64,000 bases of DNA from positions 1,922,001 through 1,986,000 of the forward strand of contig NC_009831.1 of the NCBI RefSeq assembly GCF_000018025.1, read 5' to 3'. A program made the position numbers and the translations under genes. The notes under the pieces are model-generated. The model was not told the DNA's origin and ran no database searches. It saw only the letters and a list, made by a program, of their open reading frames with translations. Source of the stretch: Shewanella sediminis HAW-EB3 (GTDB taxonomy: Bacteria > Pseudomonadota > Gammaproteobacteria > Enterobacterales > Shewanellaceae). Numbering within the stretch: position 1 is the stretch's first letter; each line of letters opens with the position of its first letter. This document shows, piece by piece, positions 8,627 through 16,940 of this stretch.

Positions 8627-9949
8627 TTAGAACTGATAGCTATATTGTACTGAATAGTACACGGCATCTGAACGAGTATATGCAGTTACATCGCCAGACA
8701 AACCTGGGATAGCTTCTATCACAGAGCTATGCTCGGTAACATGAACATCTTCACCACGGACAAAGGCGATGCCCATATCGATAGTCGATTGTGTGCTAAG
8801 GCCATAACTTACACCAGCTGTGTACCAGTTGCGGTCTGAGTCAGGAATAGACAGTGAACTGAGATCGCCCACAACGCCCTGATCATGCATGTAACCTGCA
8901 CGCACTTTCCACTTTTCATTGATAGTGTATGTACCACCGACACTGAATAGCCAAGAGTCATCCCATGCATATTGCTTAAGTACTGCATCGCCAACAGGTG
9001 TTCCATTTGCCAGTTGACCGTCAGTAACAGTAATTTCATGGAAGTCGCCCCATGTCGTTAGCTGAGCGGTGTAATGTAAGGCAAATTTTTCAGTGAGCTG
9101 GTGAAAACCGGCAACTTGAAATATATCTGGCATTGGGATGTTAATTTCATCAAATGCTATAGCACCTACACCTGGTTGAGTCATGTTGACATCGCCAGTA
9201 GCTTTAAACTCTGGGCTAAAGCGGTAGCTCATGCCTAAACGATGGTCGGCATTAAATTCGTAAACAGCACCAATAATGCCACCAAATGCAACACCATCAG
9301 CTTCTACATCAACTAAAGAAACCGGCACCATGCTTCCATTTTCACCGAACGGAAGGTTTCCTTCACGGCTTAAGTTACCTTCACCGTAAATGATGTCTAC
9401 TCCAGCCCCAACACTGAAATGATCATTGAAACGGTAAGATAAGCTAGCATTGAAATTCATGGTAATAATTTCTGTATTACCTAACAGATCAACCGGGGCA
9501 GGTGCAGGCACGATTGAACCATCAGCTGCTTTTGGATTGCTGTTGGCGAGGCCGGTTAAATCTGTACCTGTACCAAAATTACTAAACCCTGCGACACCAA
9601 ATGCCCATTTGTCGTTAATAGGTTGGATATAGTAAAAGTTAGGAATAAGTTTGTTTTCAGCTACGTCATCTGCGTTACCGTAATTCCCCAATGGAATCGA
9701 TACGTCAGAGACGTTCACGTCTAAATCGGCATATGCAACACCAACTGACAATGATTTTTCATCAAACAGAGCCATTGCTGCTGGGTTACGTGATAGCACA
9801 GATGCGTTATCAGCGATAACTGCATCACCGGCAAATGCGCGGCCGAGTCCAGTTGCTGATTGACTGTTAAGTTGGAATCCTGCTGCCATAGCTTGTGAAC
9901 TAGCAAGTGTCACAGCAACGGCTAAAATTGTCTTGTTGAAGTACTTCAT
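8627..9949 (-). CDS. fadL: Outer membrane long-chain fatty acid transporter FadL
   Basis: 440 residues (E. coli FadL about 446). The signal peptide MKYFNKTILAVAVTLASSQAMA is followed by the N-terminal hatch segment AGFQLNSQSATGLGRAFAGDAVIADNASVLSRNPAAMALF, with the family NPA motif. Alternating aromatic beta strands end in the outer membrane C-terminal phenylalanine (YSVQYSYQF). It carries exogenous long-chain fatty acids across the outer membrane, feeding the beta-oxidation enzymes encoded by fadI-fadJ 11 kb away. It is monocistronic, with a strong terminator at 8558. Upstream lie GACCA half-sites resembling FadR boxes and, about 300 bp away, a FabR-type palindrome. Confidence 0.94.
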   Translation of the reverse strand: MKYFNKTILAVAVTLASSQAMAAGFQLNSQSATGLGRAFAGDAVIADNASVLSRNPAAMALFDEKSLSVGVAYADLDVNVSDVSIPLGNYGNADDVAENKLIPNFYYIQPINDKWAFGVAGFSNFGTGTDLTGLANSNPKAADGSIVPAPAPVDLLGNTEIITMNFNASLSYRFNDHFSVGAGVDIIYGEGNLSREGNLPFGENGSMVPVSLVDVEADGVAFGGIIGAVYEFNADHRLGMSYRFSPEFKATGDVNMTQPGVGAIAFDEINIPMPDIFQVAGFHQLTEKFALHYTAQLTTWGDFHEITVTDGQLANGTPVGDAVLKQYAWDDSWLFSVGGTYTINEKWKVRAGYMHDQGVVGDLSSLSIPDSDRNWYTAGVSYGLSTQSTIDMGIAFVRGEDVHVTEHSSVIEAIPGLSGDVTAYTRSDAVYYSVQYSYQF

Positions 9950-10025
9950 CTTTATCTTCTCTTTATTTTACGGTCCCGCTTTTTATGACCAACTGAAAAG
10001 AGTTAGCTGCAGGATCCACTTATTA

Positions 10026-10072
10026 GACCAGTGCATCTTAGGGATGCAATTGTCTGTCAACAACTCCGACCA
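10026..10072 (-). promoter_or_regulatory. Possible FadR half-sites upstream of fadL
   Basis: Read on the minus strand these are CACTGGTC (over 10026-10030) and GTCTGGTCGGAGT (over 10068-10072); a third TGGTC lies at 9987-9991. E. coli FadR operators have a TGGTCnGACC-type core, so the second is a good half-site with an imperfect partner half. Placement fits fadL control, but this is inference from a short motif. Confidence 0.35.
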
Positions 10073-10254
10073 GACGGTGTTTTTGGTTGCAAAAATGTTA
10101 ATAAGGAGCGGGGGGGGATTTAGGAATGAGCGCCTGCATTTGAATGCGTGGCTCAAGCCCCTATCTACAGGAAGATTAAGGGATTAAGGGTATTAGGAGT
10201 GAGGTTAATGTAATGTAAAATCACCTGGAAAAGAAAATATAGAAAGAGGTAAAT

Positions 10255-10280
10255 AAATAGCGTACACGTGTACGCTATTT
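10255..10280. promoter_or_regulatory. FabR-type operator palindrome (may also terminate putP)
   Basis: A perfect 26-bp palindrome whose centre is AGCGTACACGTGTACGCT, essentially the consensus known for the unsaturated-fatty-acid regulator FabR in E. coli fabA and fabB promoters. It lies 306 bp upstream of the fadL start and 37 bp beyond the putP stop. It is flanked by AT-rich sequence, so a hairpin terminator for putP is a second possible role. Confidence 0.6.
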
Positions 10281-10316
10281 ATGTTTTCATCGCTCTGAAA
10301 CCCTTATTTTTACTGT

Positions 10317-11768
10317 TTATAGTTTTGAAGTAAATACTCTAAACTGTTCTCTGACCGCTTCAGATGGTGTCGATAATTTACTAACAATAATGCCGGAAAG
10401 TGTCGCAAATACAAATCCAGGTAAGATCTCATACAGATCGAAAATTCCACCGGATAACTGCTTCCAAATGACAACGGTTAATGCGCCAACAACAATCGTT
10501 GCGACGGCGCCGTCACGGCTATATGCTTTCCAGAAGAGGGATAATAAGACTACGGGACCAAATGCGGCACCAAATCCGGCCCAGGCATAGCTGACAAGTC
10601 CAAGTACACTACTTTCAGGGTTAAGGGCAACAATGCCTGCGATAACAGCAATGGCTAATACGCCTATACGGCCGACTAGCATCAACTCTTTGCTTGTCGC
10701 CTCGGGTCGTAACCATTTCTTATAAAAATCTTCGGTGATAACGCTGGAGCAGACCAGAAGCTGTGAGTCGATGGTGCTCATGATAGCCGAAAGAATAGCC
10801 GCAATAAGCAGACCACCAATCCAAGGGTTAAAAGCGGCATGGGCCAGATGAATAAATACAGTTTCAGGATTGGCCAATGGATCATTAGCAAAATAGAGGG
10901 TTCCGGCGAGTCCCGTTGCCAAGGCTCCGATCAGCGCGACGACCATCCAACTCATCGCGATACGACGAGATACCGGGATATCCTCAGCACTGCCAATAGC
11001 CATAAAACGAGATAGAATATGTGGCTGGCCGAAATAACCAAGACCCCAGGCCAACAGTGATACCAGACCTATTACCGTCGTGTTTTCATGGAACAGTGAG
11101 AGCATGGCAGGATCTAATGTGTCGATGCCATTTTGTGCCTCAGGCTGACTAAAGATAGCCACCGGCACGATAAGTAGTGCGACTAACATCAAACAGCCTT
11201 GAAAAAAGTCTGTCCAACTTACGGCAAAGAAACCACCGACGAAGGTGTAAGCCACAATGATAGTCGAGCCTATCACTAAGGCGAGAGTGTAATCTAAACC
11301 GAATACTTTCTCGAACAAGATAGCGCCGCCAACCATGCCTGAAGAGGCATAAAAGGTGAAGAAGACTAAGATAGTCACCGCCGATACGAATTTTAACAGG
11401 CCTTTTTTATCTTCGAAGCGCTTCTCGAAAAAGTCAGGGAGTGTGAGGGCATTATCGGTGAATTCGGTATAAATTCGCAGTCGCTTAGCGACAAAGAGCC
11501 AGTTTAACCATGCGCCAAACACTAAGCCTATTCCAATCCAAGCCTCACCGAGTCCACCGAGGTAAACGGCACCGGGTAATCCTAGCAATAACCAACCAGA
11601 CATGTCTGAGGCGCCGACACTCAGGGCTGTCACCGCCGGGCCCATGCCTCTGCCACCAAGGATGTAGTCGTCTACAGAATCGGTTGCTTTATAGGCCCAG
11701 AGTCCTATTCCCATCATTAGGGCGAGGTAGCCGATGAAAGTAATTAAAATTGGTAATTCAATGCTCAT
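10317..11768 (-). CDS. putP: Sodium/proline symporter
   Basis: 483 residues with about 13 TM segments, matching the sodium:solute symporter family (PutP about 500). Family signatures are visible: VDDYILGGRGMGPAVTALSVGASDMSGWLLLGLPG near the N-terminus (sodium and substrate region), GLGYFGQPHILSRFMAI, and AAILSAIMSTIDSQLLVCSSVITEDFYKKW. It imports proline with Na+ across the inner membrane, for use as carbon and nitrogen source or osmolyte. No putA is adjacent. It is monocistronic, with hairpins on both sides (11867-11896 upstream, 10255-10280 downstream). Confidence 0.92.
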   Translation of the reverse strand: MSIELPILITFIGYLALMMGIGLWAYKATDSVDDYILGGRGMGPAVTALSVGASDMSGWLLLGLPGAVYLGGLGEAWIGIGLVFGAWLNWLFVAKRLRIYTEFTDNALTLPDFFEKRFEDKKGLLKFVSAVTILVFFTFYASSGMVGGAILFEKVFGLDYTLALVIGSTIIVAYTFVGGFFAVSWTDFFQGCLMLVALLIVPVAIFSQPEAQNGIDTLDPAMLSLFHENTTVIGLVSLLAWGLGYFGQPHILSRFMAIGSAEDIPVSRRIAMSWMVVALIGALATGLAGTLYFANDPLANPETVFIHLAHAAFNPWIGGLLIAAILSAIMSTIDSQLLVCSSVITEDFYKKWLRPEATSKELMLVGRIGVLAIAVIAGIVALNPESSVLGLVSYAWAGFGAAFGPVVLLSLFWKAYSRDGAVATIVVGALTVVIWKQLSGGIFDLYEILPGFVFATLSGIIVSKLSTPSEAVREQFRVFTSKL

Positions 11769-11866
11769 GCTTGTGCCATTCTTGCTTTTTCTGGAATTGT
11801 GAGGGGCTATGCTAGCAGATGTTTGATAGGAAGCTCAATATTGTTGGGGAATGTGACGAATGTTTG

Positions 11867-11896
11867 ACTCTGTGGCGACAGGTAGTGCCACAGAGT
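11867..11896 (-). terminator. Hairpin between the DUF3379 gene and putP
   Basis: ACTCTGTGGC (11867-11876) pairs perfectly with GCCACAGAGT (11887-11896) around a 10-nt loop, 22 bp past the DUF3379 stop. It has no U-tract, so termination strength is uncertain. Confidence 0.45.
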
Positions 11897-11918
11897 GATC
11901 GGTATATAATAGATTAAG

Positions 11919-12623
11919 TTAGATGAAGGTTTGCTTAATCTCTTTTTTTACGAACCCCAGATCTGCGGTATCTTCACCAACCAGTAACATATAAGCCTTA
12001 TCGGTGGCAAAGCCTTGGCCTATATAGTTATTGTCTGCAAAGGCTTCATCTAAGACCATGCGGTCTTCAAGCGGAACGATAAACAGGGTGACCTTGCCGT
12101 GCTCGCCCTGCATTACCAGATGTAAGCTTTTCACCCCCTGAAAATCGCAATCAGTACTGTAAAAGACTTTACCGGGCTGCTGCGTGAATTTTGCGTTACC
12201 TAATGTCCCCATCGCTGCCAGTTGGAAGTTAACTTCATCGAAGCCAACATTATCATCGACCTTAAGGGCCATTGCTTCATGATAGACATGGGCAAGGGCA
12301 TGCTCGCCTAAATCAACCGGCCCCATTCTTAAGAGAGTGAAACTGATCCCGGCAATAAATGCGACTGAGGCGACGAGTGCGAGCGTAAAACCAGATTTAC
12401 GACGTTGAACCTGATGCTGATGGAGCTGTTGATTCAATAGTAACTTTGCTGCCAAGTCTTCAGGCACATCGACCTTTAAAGCCCGCTCAAGTTTACTATC
12501 GAGCTTTTTCAGATCATTGAGAAAGGACTCACGCTCAGGGGAATCGTGCATCGCTGTGAGAAAATCCTCATCTTGACAGTTTGGCTCTCCATAGGCCTGT
12601 CGTCTAAATTTAAGCTCATCCAT
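11919..12623 (-). CDS. DUF3379 membrane protein, probable anti-sigma factor
   Basis: 234 residues from ATG at 12623, preceded by AAGAGGTCAATCC inside the end of the sigma factor gene, so the two overlap by 8 bp and are translationally coupled. The N-terminal about 70 residues are cytoplasmic (MDELKFRRQAYGEPNCQDEDF...), one TM segment follows (SGFTLALVASVAFIAGISFTLL), and then a periplasmic domain. The DUF3379 family is repeatedly paired with ECF sigma factors. By analogy the cytoplasmic part holds the sigma factor and the outer part senses an envelope signal. The family and topology are seen; the anti-sigma role is inferred from coupling. Confidence 0.8.
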   Translation of the reverse strand: MDELKFRRQAYGEPNCQDEDFLTAMHDSPERESFLNDLKKLDSKLERALKVDVPEDLAAKLLLNQQLHQHQVQRRKSGFTLALVASVAFIAGISFTLLRMGPVDLGEHALAHVYHEAMALKVDDNVGFDEVNFQLAAMGTLGNAKFTQQPGKVFYSTDCDFQGVKSLHLVMQGEHGKVTLFIVPLEDRMVLDEAFADNNYIGQGFATDKAYMLLVGEDTADLGFVKKEIKQTFI

Positions 12624-13179
12624 TGGATTGACCTCTTGCTTGGGGTTGTTCAATAACATCTTTAAGTTGATTTCTTGCGCGAAAGAGTCTGGTCATAACG
12701 GTATTTCGGTTAAGGTCTAAAATACCCGCGATCTCCTCGCCACTAAAACCACCAATAACTTGCAGCAGTAAAGGTTCGCGATACTCGAGTTCTAACTTGG
12801 CTATCTGTCGACGAATTAAGTGTTGTTCAGCCTGATCTTCAGAACTGCTTGATAATTGATCTTCAAGATGATCCTGCTCTACATCTGAGTAATTAAACTG
12901 TTTACGCTCAAATCGACGCGCATTTTCTCTTCTCAGAATCGTGATTAACCAAGCTTTAGCCGCTTTATCATCTTTTAAAGATTCAAGCGAGCGCCAGGCC
13001 CTTAGGAAGGTTTCTTGAGTGATATCTTCAGCGACATGTTTATCGCCGCAAAGCCAGTAGGCGTAACGGAATATGTCGGCGTGAAGTGCCCTGACAAGGC
13101 TATCGTATCGTCTTTGTTTACTAAGCATGTCTGAATTGACCGTGGAACTAGACTTTTTATTTCGCGAGCGACTAAACAT
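12616..13179 (-). CDS. ECF-family RNA polymerase sigma factor
   Basis: 187 residues. Region 2 is clear: LVRALHADIFRYAYWLCGDKHVAEDITQETFLRAWRSLESLKDDKAAKAWLITILRRENARRFERK. So is region 4: KLELEYREPLLLQVIGGFSGEEIAGILDLNRNTVMTRLFRARNQLK, with the helix-turn-helix. Region 3 is absent, as in ECF sigmas. A start at the internal MLSKQRRYDSL (residue 18) is also possible. It is followed by the overlapping DUF3379 gene and preceded by the Bat operon on the same strand, separated by a hairpin. The regulon is unknown; the adjacent moxR/Bat operon is a natural candidate but not shown. Confidence 0.92.
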   Translation of the reverse strand: MFSRSRNKKSSSTVNSDMLSKQRRYDSLVRALHADIFRYAYWLCGDKHVAEDITQETFLRAWRSLESLKDDKAAKAWLITILRRENARRFERKQFNYSDVEQDHLEDQLSSSSEDQAEQHLIRRQIAKLELEYREPLLLQVIGGFSGEEIAGILDLNRNTVMTRLFRARNQLKDVIEQPQARGQSNG

Positions 13180-13232
13180 TTCTTAAATCTGTGATCCAAC
13201 AATACCCGCTAGCTTAACGTGCTGGCGATGAA

Positions 13233-13267
13233 TGGCAAGAAGTTAATAACAAGTTAACTTCTTGCCA
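13233..13267 (-). terminator. Long hairpin after batD
   Basis: A perfect 14-bp stem, TGGCAAGAAGTTAA (13233-13246) with TTAACTTCTTGCCA (13254-13267), and a 7-nt loop, 20 bp past the batD stop. No U-tract follows on the minus strand. It may end the Bat operon or process the transcript ahead of the sigma factor gene. Confidence 0.5.
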
Positions 13268-13286
13268 TGCTTGGATAAAGAACAAA

Positions 13287-14921
13287 TTATCGGGGATTGA
13301 GTTCGACCAAAGCCGATTTTTCCTGTTTAGTCGATACTGCGGGGGCCGACTTTACCGAGGCTAAGACTGTTCGATAATCTATTTTAGGTTTTTCCTGGCT
13401 AAAAGCGCTTGCTTGTAGCTCTGCAATCACAGTATGCAGCGCGGTGGATAAGTGAGATATCTCATTTAAGGTCATGGTTTGGGCATATTGCTCGCTGAAA
13501 TAGGCTTGAAGAGCGGAGAGTACTTTACCCGCATTCTCCTCTTCACAGGCCTGCTCGATACTCTCATAGCTACTCGATTGCTTAGGTTGTACTGCTGCAA
13601 CTTGTAAACGCTCATTACCGGCACGTGATTTATGGGAAAGTGCCCGGCGCCAGAGCATCAGTGTCACTAACCAAAGTAGCGCAAAAAACAGTGTTAACCA
13701 GGGCCAGATACCGGAGGTCGTCGAACCATGCGTTTCGGCTGAGATGATAGGTAACTCATTTTCGACATTATCACTTCCAGTGATAAGGATGGTTCTTGCA
13801 GGAAGTTTAGCGACCTCTTGTTTTTTCGTATGCGGGTTCCACCATGGAACACTAATCTCTGGCAGTGTGTAATTGCCGGCCTTAGTCGGGACGATGGCTA
13901 AGGTCTGTGTCAGTTGAGAGACGATCTTTTTATCGCGTACAAAAGACTGTCTTTGAGCCTTTTCCGGATAGGTTTTTAGTTCGCCTGGTACCTTAATATC
14001 GAGTTCTGGCAGGCTTGTTTCGTCGGTATTCACCGCTAGAAGCGTAATGGTACGCGTGATTGGAGAGCCGAGCTCGTAGCTGTCTTCTTGTTTCCACTCT
14101 TCGTTCAATGCGACAAGATCTGAGACTAACCAGTCACCAATAAACTCAGTTGGGATCGGGTTGATCAAAATAACTGATTTAGTGGCTTTGGCTTGCATCG
14201 GTTTACTTTCATTGAAAGAAAACATACCGCCTCGTCTCGATGCTTGAACGACAACGTCACCTGAGAAATGAGCCCCCTCAATGGTTAATTCACCGGGTAG
14301 GTCGGCGATAATGCCATAGGTTCTCTCTATGACTCTGTAGCGCCGTCCATTGACGATCTCTGTGGTATCGATATCTTCGCCAAGTTGCTTAATCTGTGCG
14401 CCATCTATCGCTGGTGCGCTCAGTATTCCGCGCTGCAGTTCGACCGCCAGAAAGAGCTTAACCTTATAGGTGATCAGCTGGCCGACATAGGCTTCCTCGG
14501 TCGATAAACTGGTTCGAATAAAGAGGCTTTGCATCTGCTCGGTTTGGCTGCCTACGGGGACAACGGTTAAACTAATTGGCGCAGAGCTCACTCCGTCGAT
14601 AGTGAAGGGCGGAATGAGAATGTTACCGGAACGCTTTGGGGCTAATAGTACTTGCCAGCGAGTGAGTCTTTGGGTGTCAAAATTGACGATCTGCGTACTG
14701 CGGCTCACACTGGTTCTGCCCACGATAAAATCATGGAGTAACGAAGAGGTATCGAGCTTTCCTGTGCTGATGTCGTCGTCGGCATTTATGGTTAGAACCA
14801 GGTACTCACCTTCCACTGCAGGATTTCTATCCACAGAGGTTTCAATTTTGCTGATGGCAAAGCTTGGGAATGAGAACGACAGAGTTAATAGTGCCGCAAT
14901 AAAGAGTTGTCGTATTACCAC
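13287..14921 (-). CDS. batD: BatD family protein
   Basis: 544 residues, starting with GTG at 14921 behind AAAGGATCTC. A signal peptide (MVIRQLFIAALLTLSFSFPSFA) is followed by tandem beta-sandwich BatD domains (ISKIETSVDRNPAVEGEYLVLTINADDD..., SAEEAYVG-like repeats, YGIIADLPGELTIEGAHFSGDVV), one TM near residue 415 (WPWLTLFFALLWLVTLMLW), and a cytoplasmic tail. BatD is the periplasmic-facing member of MoxR/Bat systems, thought to assemble with the membrane vWA proteins BatA and BatB. It is last in the six-gene operon, 82 bp after the BatB/C gene. The exact role is not established in this family. Confidence 0.88.
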   Translation of the reverse strand: MVIRQLFIAALLTLSFSFPSFAISKIETSVDRNPAVEGEYLVLTINADDDISTGKLDTSSLLHDFIVGRTSVSRSTQIVNFDTQRLTRWQVLLAPKRSGNILIPPFTIDGVSSAPISLTVVPVGSQTEQMQSLFIRTSLSTEEAYVGQLITYKVKLFLAVELQRGILSAPAIDGAQIKQLGEDIDTTEIVNGRRYRVIERTYGIIADLPGELTIEGAHFSGDVVVQASRRGGMFSFNESKPMQAKATKSVILINPIPTEFIGDWLVSDLVALNEEWKQEDSYELGSPITRTITLLAVNTDETSLPELDIKVPGELKTYPEKAQRQSFVRDKKIVSQLTQTLAIVPTKAGNYTLPEISVPWWNPHTKKQEVAKLPARTILITGSDNVENELPIISAETHGSTTSGIWPWLTLFFALLWLVTLMLWRRALSHKSRAGNERLQVAAVQPKQSSSYESIEQACEEENAGKVLSALQAYFSEQYAQTMTLNEISHLSTALHTVIAELQASAFSQEKPKIDYRTVLASVKSAPAVSTKQEKSALVELNPR

Positions 14922-15003
14922 GATTCGAGATCCTTTGAAGAAAAATTTTGGTTAAAGTCGTTTTGATATACCAATTTTACAAAGCATGGCTGGTTGAAGA
15001 CCT

Positions 15004-16938
15004 TTACCATTGTTCTTGTTCCTGCGAAGACATACCTTGTCTGCGACGTTTCTGATATTCCAGCTGCATTTTATTGCGAAGCAAAACTTGGGGATCGTCG
15101 GCTAATGCCCTTAATGCGCGCTCCATCTCAGGTGGAAGTTCATCCTGAGTTTGCGCCTGCTGAGCAGCCGTTGCCTCATCTGTAGATTGTTCCTGACCCT
15201 CTTCGCCCATCTCTGCTTGGGCTTGCGCAGCTTTAGATTGTTCCTTTTCGGCACTCTCAGCGTTTTGCTCTACCGAGTCAGATGATTGCTGAGTCTCTTC
15301 ACCTTCGGGCTTTTCAGCCTCTTTCTTGTCGGGATCGGCCTGCATTTCAGATTCATTACTATTTTCCTGCGAAGCGGGGTCTGAAGCTTGTTGCTCTTGA
15401 TCCGATTGCTCGTCTTGATTAGCGTTATTACCTTGCTCTGAGTTTTCATCTTGCCCAGGTTTGTTCTCCTGTTCAGAGCCATCCCCCTTATCAGAACCTT
15501 TCTCCTGTTTCGACTCTTTCTCTTTGTCTGAGTTCTCATCTTTGTCAGAGGGATCTCCCTGACCAGAGTCTTCATCCTGTTCCGATGACTCCTGCTTCTG
15601 TTCTTCTAACTTTTTAGCTAACTCCAAGTTCTCTTGTGCATCTTTAAGCTCAGGGTTTTTCTTGACGGCACGCTCGTATCGCTTGATAGCTTCGTCATAT
15701 TTACCCTGTTGCATCAGGGCATTCCCTTGATTATAAAGGCCTGCTGCACTCTCATCTTGTTCAAATAGGGCTAAGGCTTCATCATAATCGCCAGCCTTGT
15801 AGTGTGCACTGGCTTGCCATTGAGGGTCACTGAATTTTTCAGACGCACCTTGATATTCCTGAGCCTGATAGGCCTCCATCCCCTGTTGGTTCTTAGTTTG
15901 CCATACATCGTCCCAGCTTGAAGCAAGGGCTGGGGTTGGTTGATAGATAATGCAGACGAGTGCGGCGCAAACTAACCCATGTCTGAAACTTAACAGGACG
16001 GGAATAAGCAGCAACAAAGCGATGAATGGTCCGGCATCTTGCCAGACCTCACCATCGAGTTCTGTTGCTTTCGTCTCGCCAGTGGTGGAAAGCCAGGTAA
16101 GCAATTGCTCTAGATCTTGACCATCGGTGCGAAAGGGGATCAATATGCCATCGGCCTCTTGAGCGAGTTCATTGAGCTGCAGGTAGTTTGTTTTCGCCAC
16201 AACCACCTGATTAGCATTATCCCGAAGTAACTGGCCATCGGGTAATCGGATAGGAGAGCCTTGCTCGCTTCCAAATGCTAAGATCCCGAGCCGATATTGT
16301 GTGCCTTTAAGGACTTTCTTGGCTTCATTGAGCTGCCGTGGAGGTATGCCGTCTGATAGCAGTAGGATATCCCCACGAATGTGACCACCTTGAGCCAGCA
16401 GGTTTTTGCTTTGCTCTAATGCAGCGACGAGGTTTGAGCCCCTGGACGGCATAATATCCGGGGAGAGGGTAGGTAAGAGATTCAGCAAGGTTGACCTGTC
16501 ACGGGTTAGCGGACTGATGGTATAGGCATCGCCCGCATAGGCGACGAGTCCTGTCTCCCCCTCTGTTAGCTCACCTATCAAGTCTGTCGCCTTAAACTTA
16601 GCTTGAGACAGTCGGTTAGGCGCTTGATCCGTCGCGTACATCGACAGTGACATATCCATGACGATCACTCGCCCCTGAGCGGCTTCAAACACCGGGAGTG
16701 ATTGTTGAGTAAAGGCGGGTCCGGAAAGCGCAAAAACCGCGATCAACCAGCTAACAGCCAGATACGAGAGTGAGGGACGCTTAACATTTTTTGTTTTTGT
16801 TACCAGTAATGCCGCCAGATGCGGAGAGATATATCGATTCCAGGTCGAGTTTGCCTGTTCGGTTCGCCATAAAAGCCACATGATTATCACGAGTGGAAGC
16901 AGGGCAAGGAACCATTCAGGGCGTAAGAAATGTAACAT
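15004..16938 (-). CDS. BatB/BatC-like vWA-TPR membrane protein
   Basis: 644 residues. Two TMs (residues about 7-23 and 58-76) precede a vWA domain with the MIDAS motif MDMSLSMYATD and the later LLLSDGIPP. A TM pair follows (FIALLLLIPVLLSF and the next hydrophobic stretch), then TPR repeats (ASAHYKAGDYDEALALFEQ..., LYNQGNALMQQGKYDEAIKRYERAVKKNPEL). The last 170 residues are a low-complexity tail rich in E, Q, S and D, ending in a short basic segment (LLRNKMQLEYQKRRRQG). It thus joins what other bacteria encode as BatB (vWA) and BatC (TPR). The ATG is 2 bp after the BatA stop, so coupling is tight. Confidence 0.88.
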   Translation of the reverse strand: MLHFLRPEWFLALLPLVIIMWLLWRTEQANSTWNRYISPHLAALLVTKTKNVKRPSLSYLAVSWLIAVFALSGPAFTQQSLPVFEAAQGRVIVMDMSLSMYATDQAPNRLSQAKFKATDLIGELTEGETGLVAYAGDAYTISPLTRDRSTLLNLLPTLSPDIMPSRGSNLVAALEQSKNLLAQGGHIRGDILLLSDGIPPRQLNEAKKVLKGTQYRLGILAFGSEQGSPIRLPDGQLLRDNANQVVVAKTNYLQLNELAQEADGILIPFRTDGQDLEQLLTWLSTTGETKATELDGEVWQDAGPFIALLLLIPVLLSFRHGLVCAALVCIIYQPTPALASSWDDVWQTKNQQGMEAYQAQEYQGASEKFSDPQWQASAHYKAGDYDEALALFEQDESAAGLYNQGNALMQQGKYDEAIKRYERAVKKNPELKDAQENLELAKKLEEQKQESSEQDEDSGQGDPSDKDENSDKEKESKQEKGSDKGDGSEQENKPGQDENSEQGNNANQDEQSDQEQQASDPASQENSNESEMQADPDKKEAEKPEGEETQQSSDSVEQNAESAEKEQSKAAQAQAEMGEEGQEQSTDEATAAQQAQTQDELPPEMERALRALADDPQVLLRNKMQLEYQKRRRQGMSSQEQEQW

Positions 16939-16940
16939 GT

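Larger units (their letters stand above)
9950..10316. other. fadL upstream region
   Basis: 367 bp with no credible gene; an 84-codon plus-strand frame here is not protein-like. It contains three GACCA half-sites (9987-9991, 10026-10030, 10068-10072), a poly-G run near 10110, and a 26-bp perfect palindrome at 10255-10280. It should contain the fadL promoter and the 3' end of the putP transcript. Confidence 0.6.

Noticed and set aside
9933..10187. 84-codon plus-strand frame upstream of fadL
   Set aside because: Covers the fadL start and promoter region, lacks a ribosome binding site and recognisable protein features.
15270..15575. 101-codon minus-strand frame inside the BatB/C gene
   Set aside because: Frame-shifted reading of the low-complexity acidic tail, giving a Lys/Arg-rich artefact.
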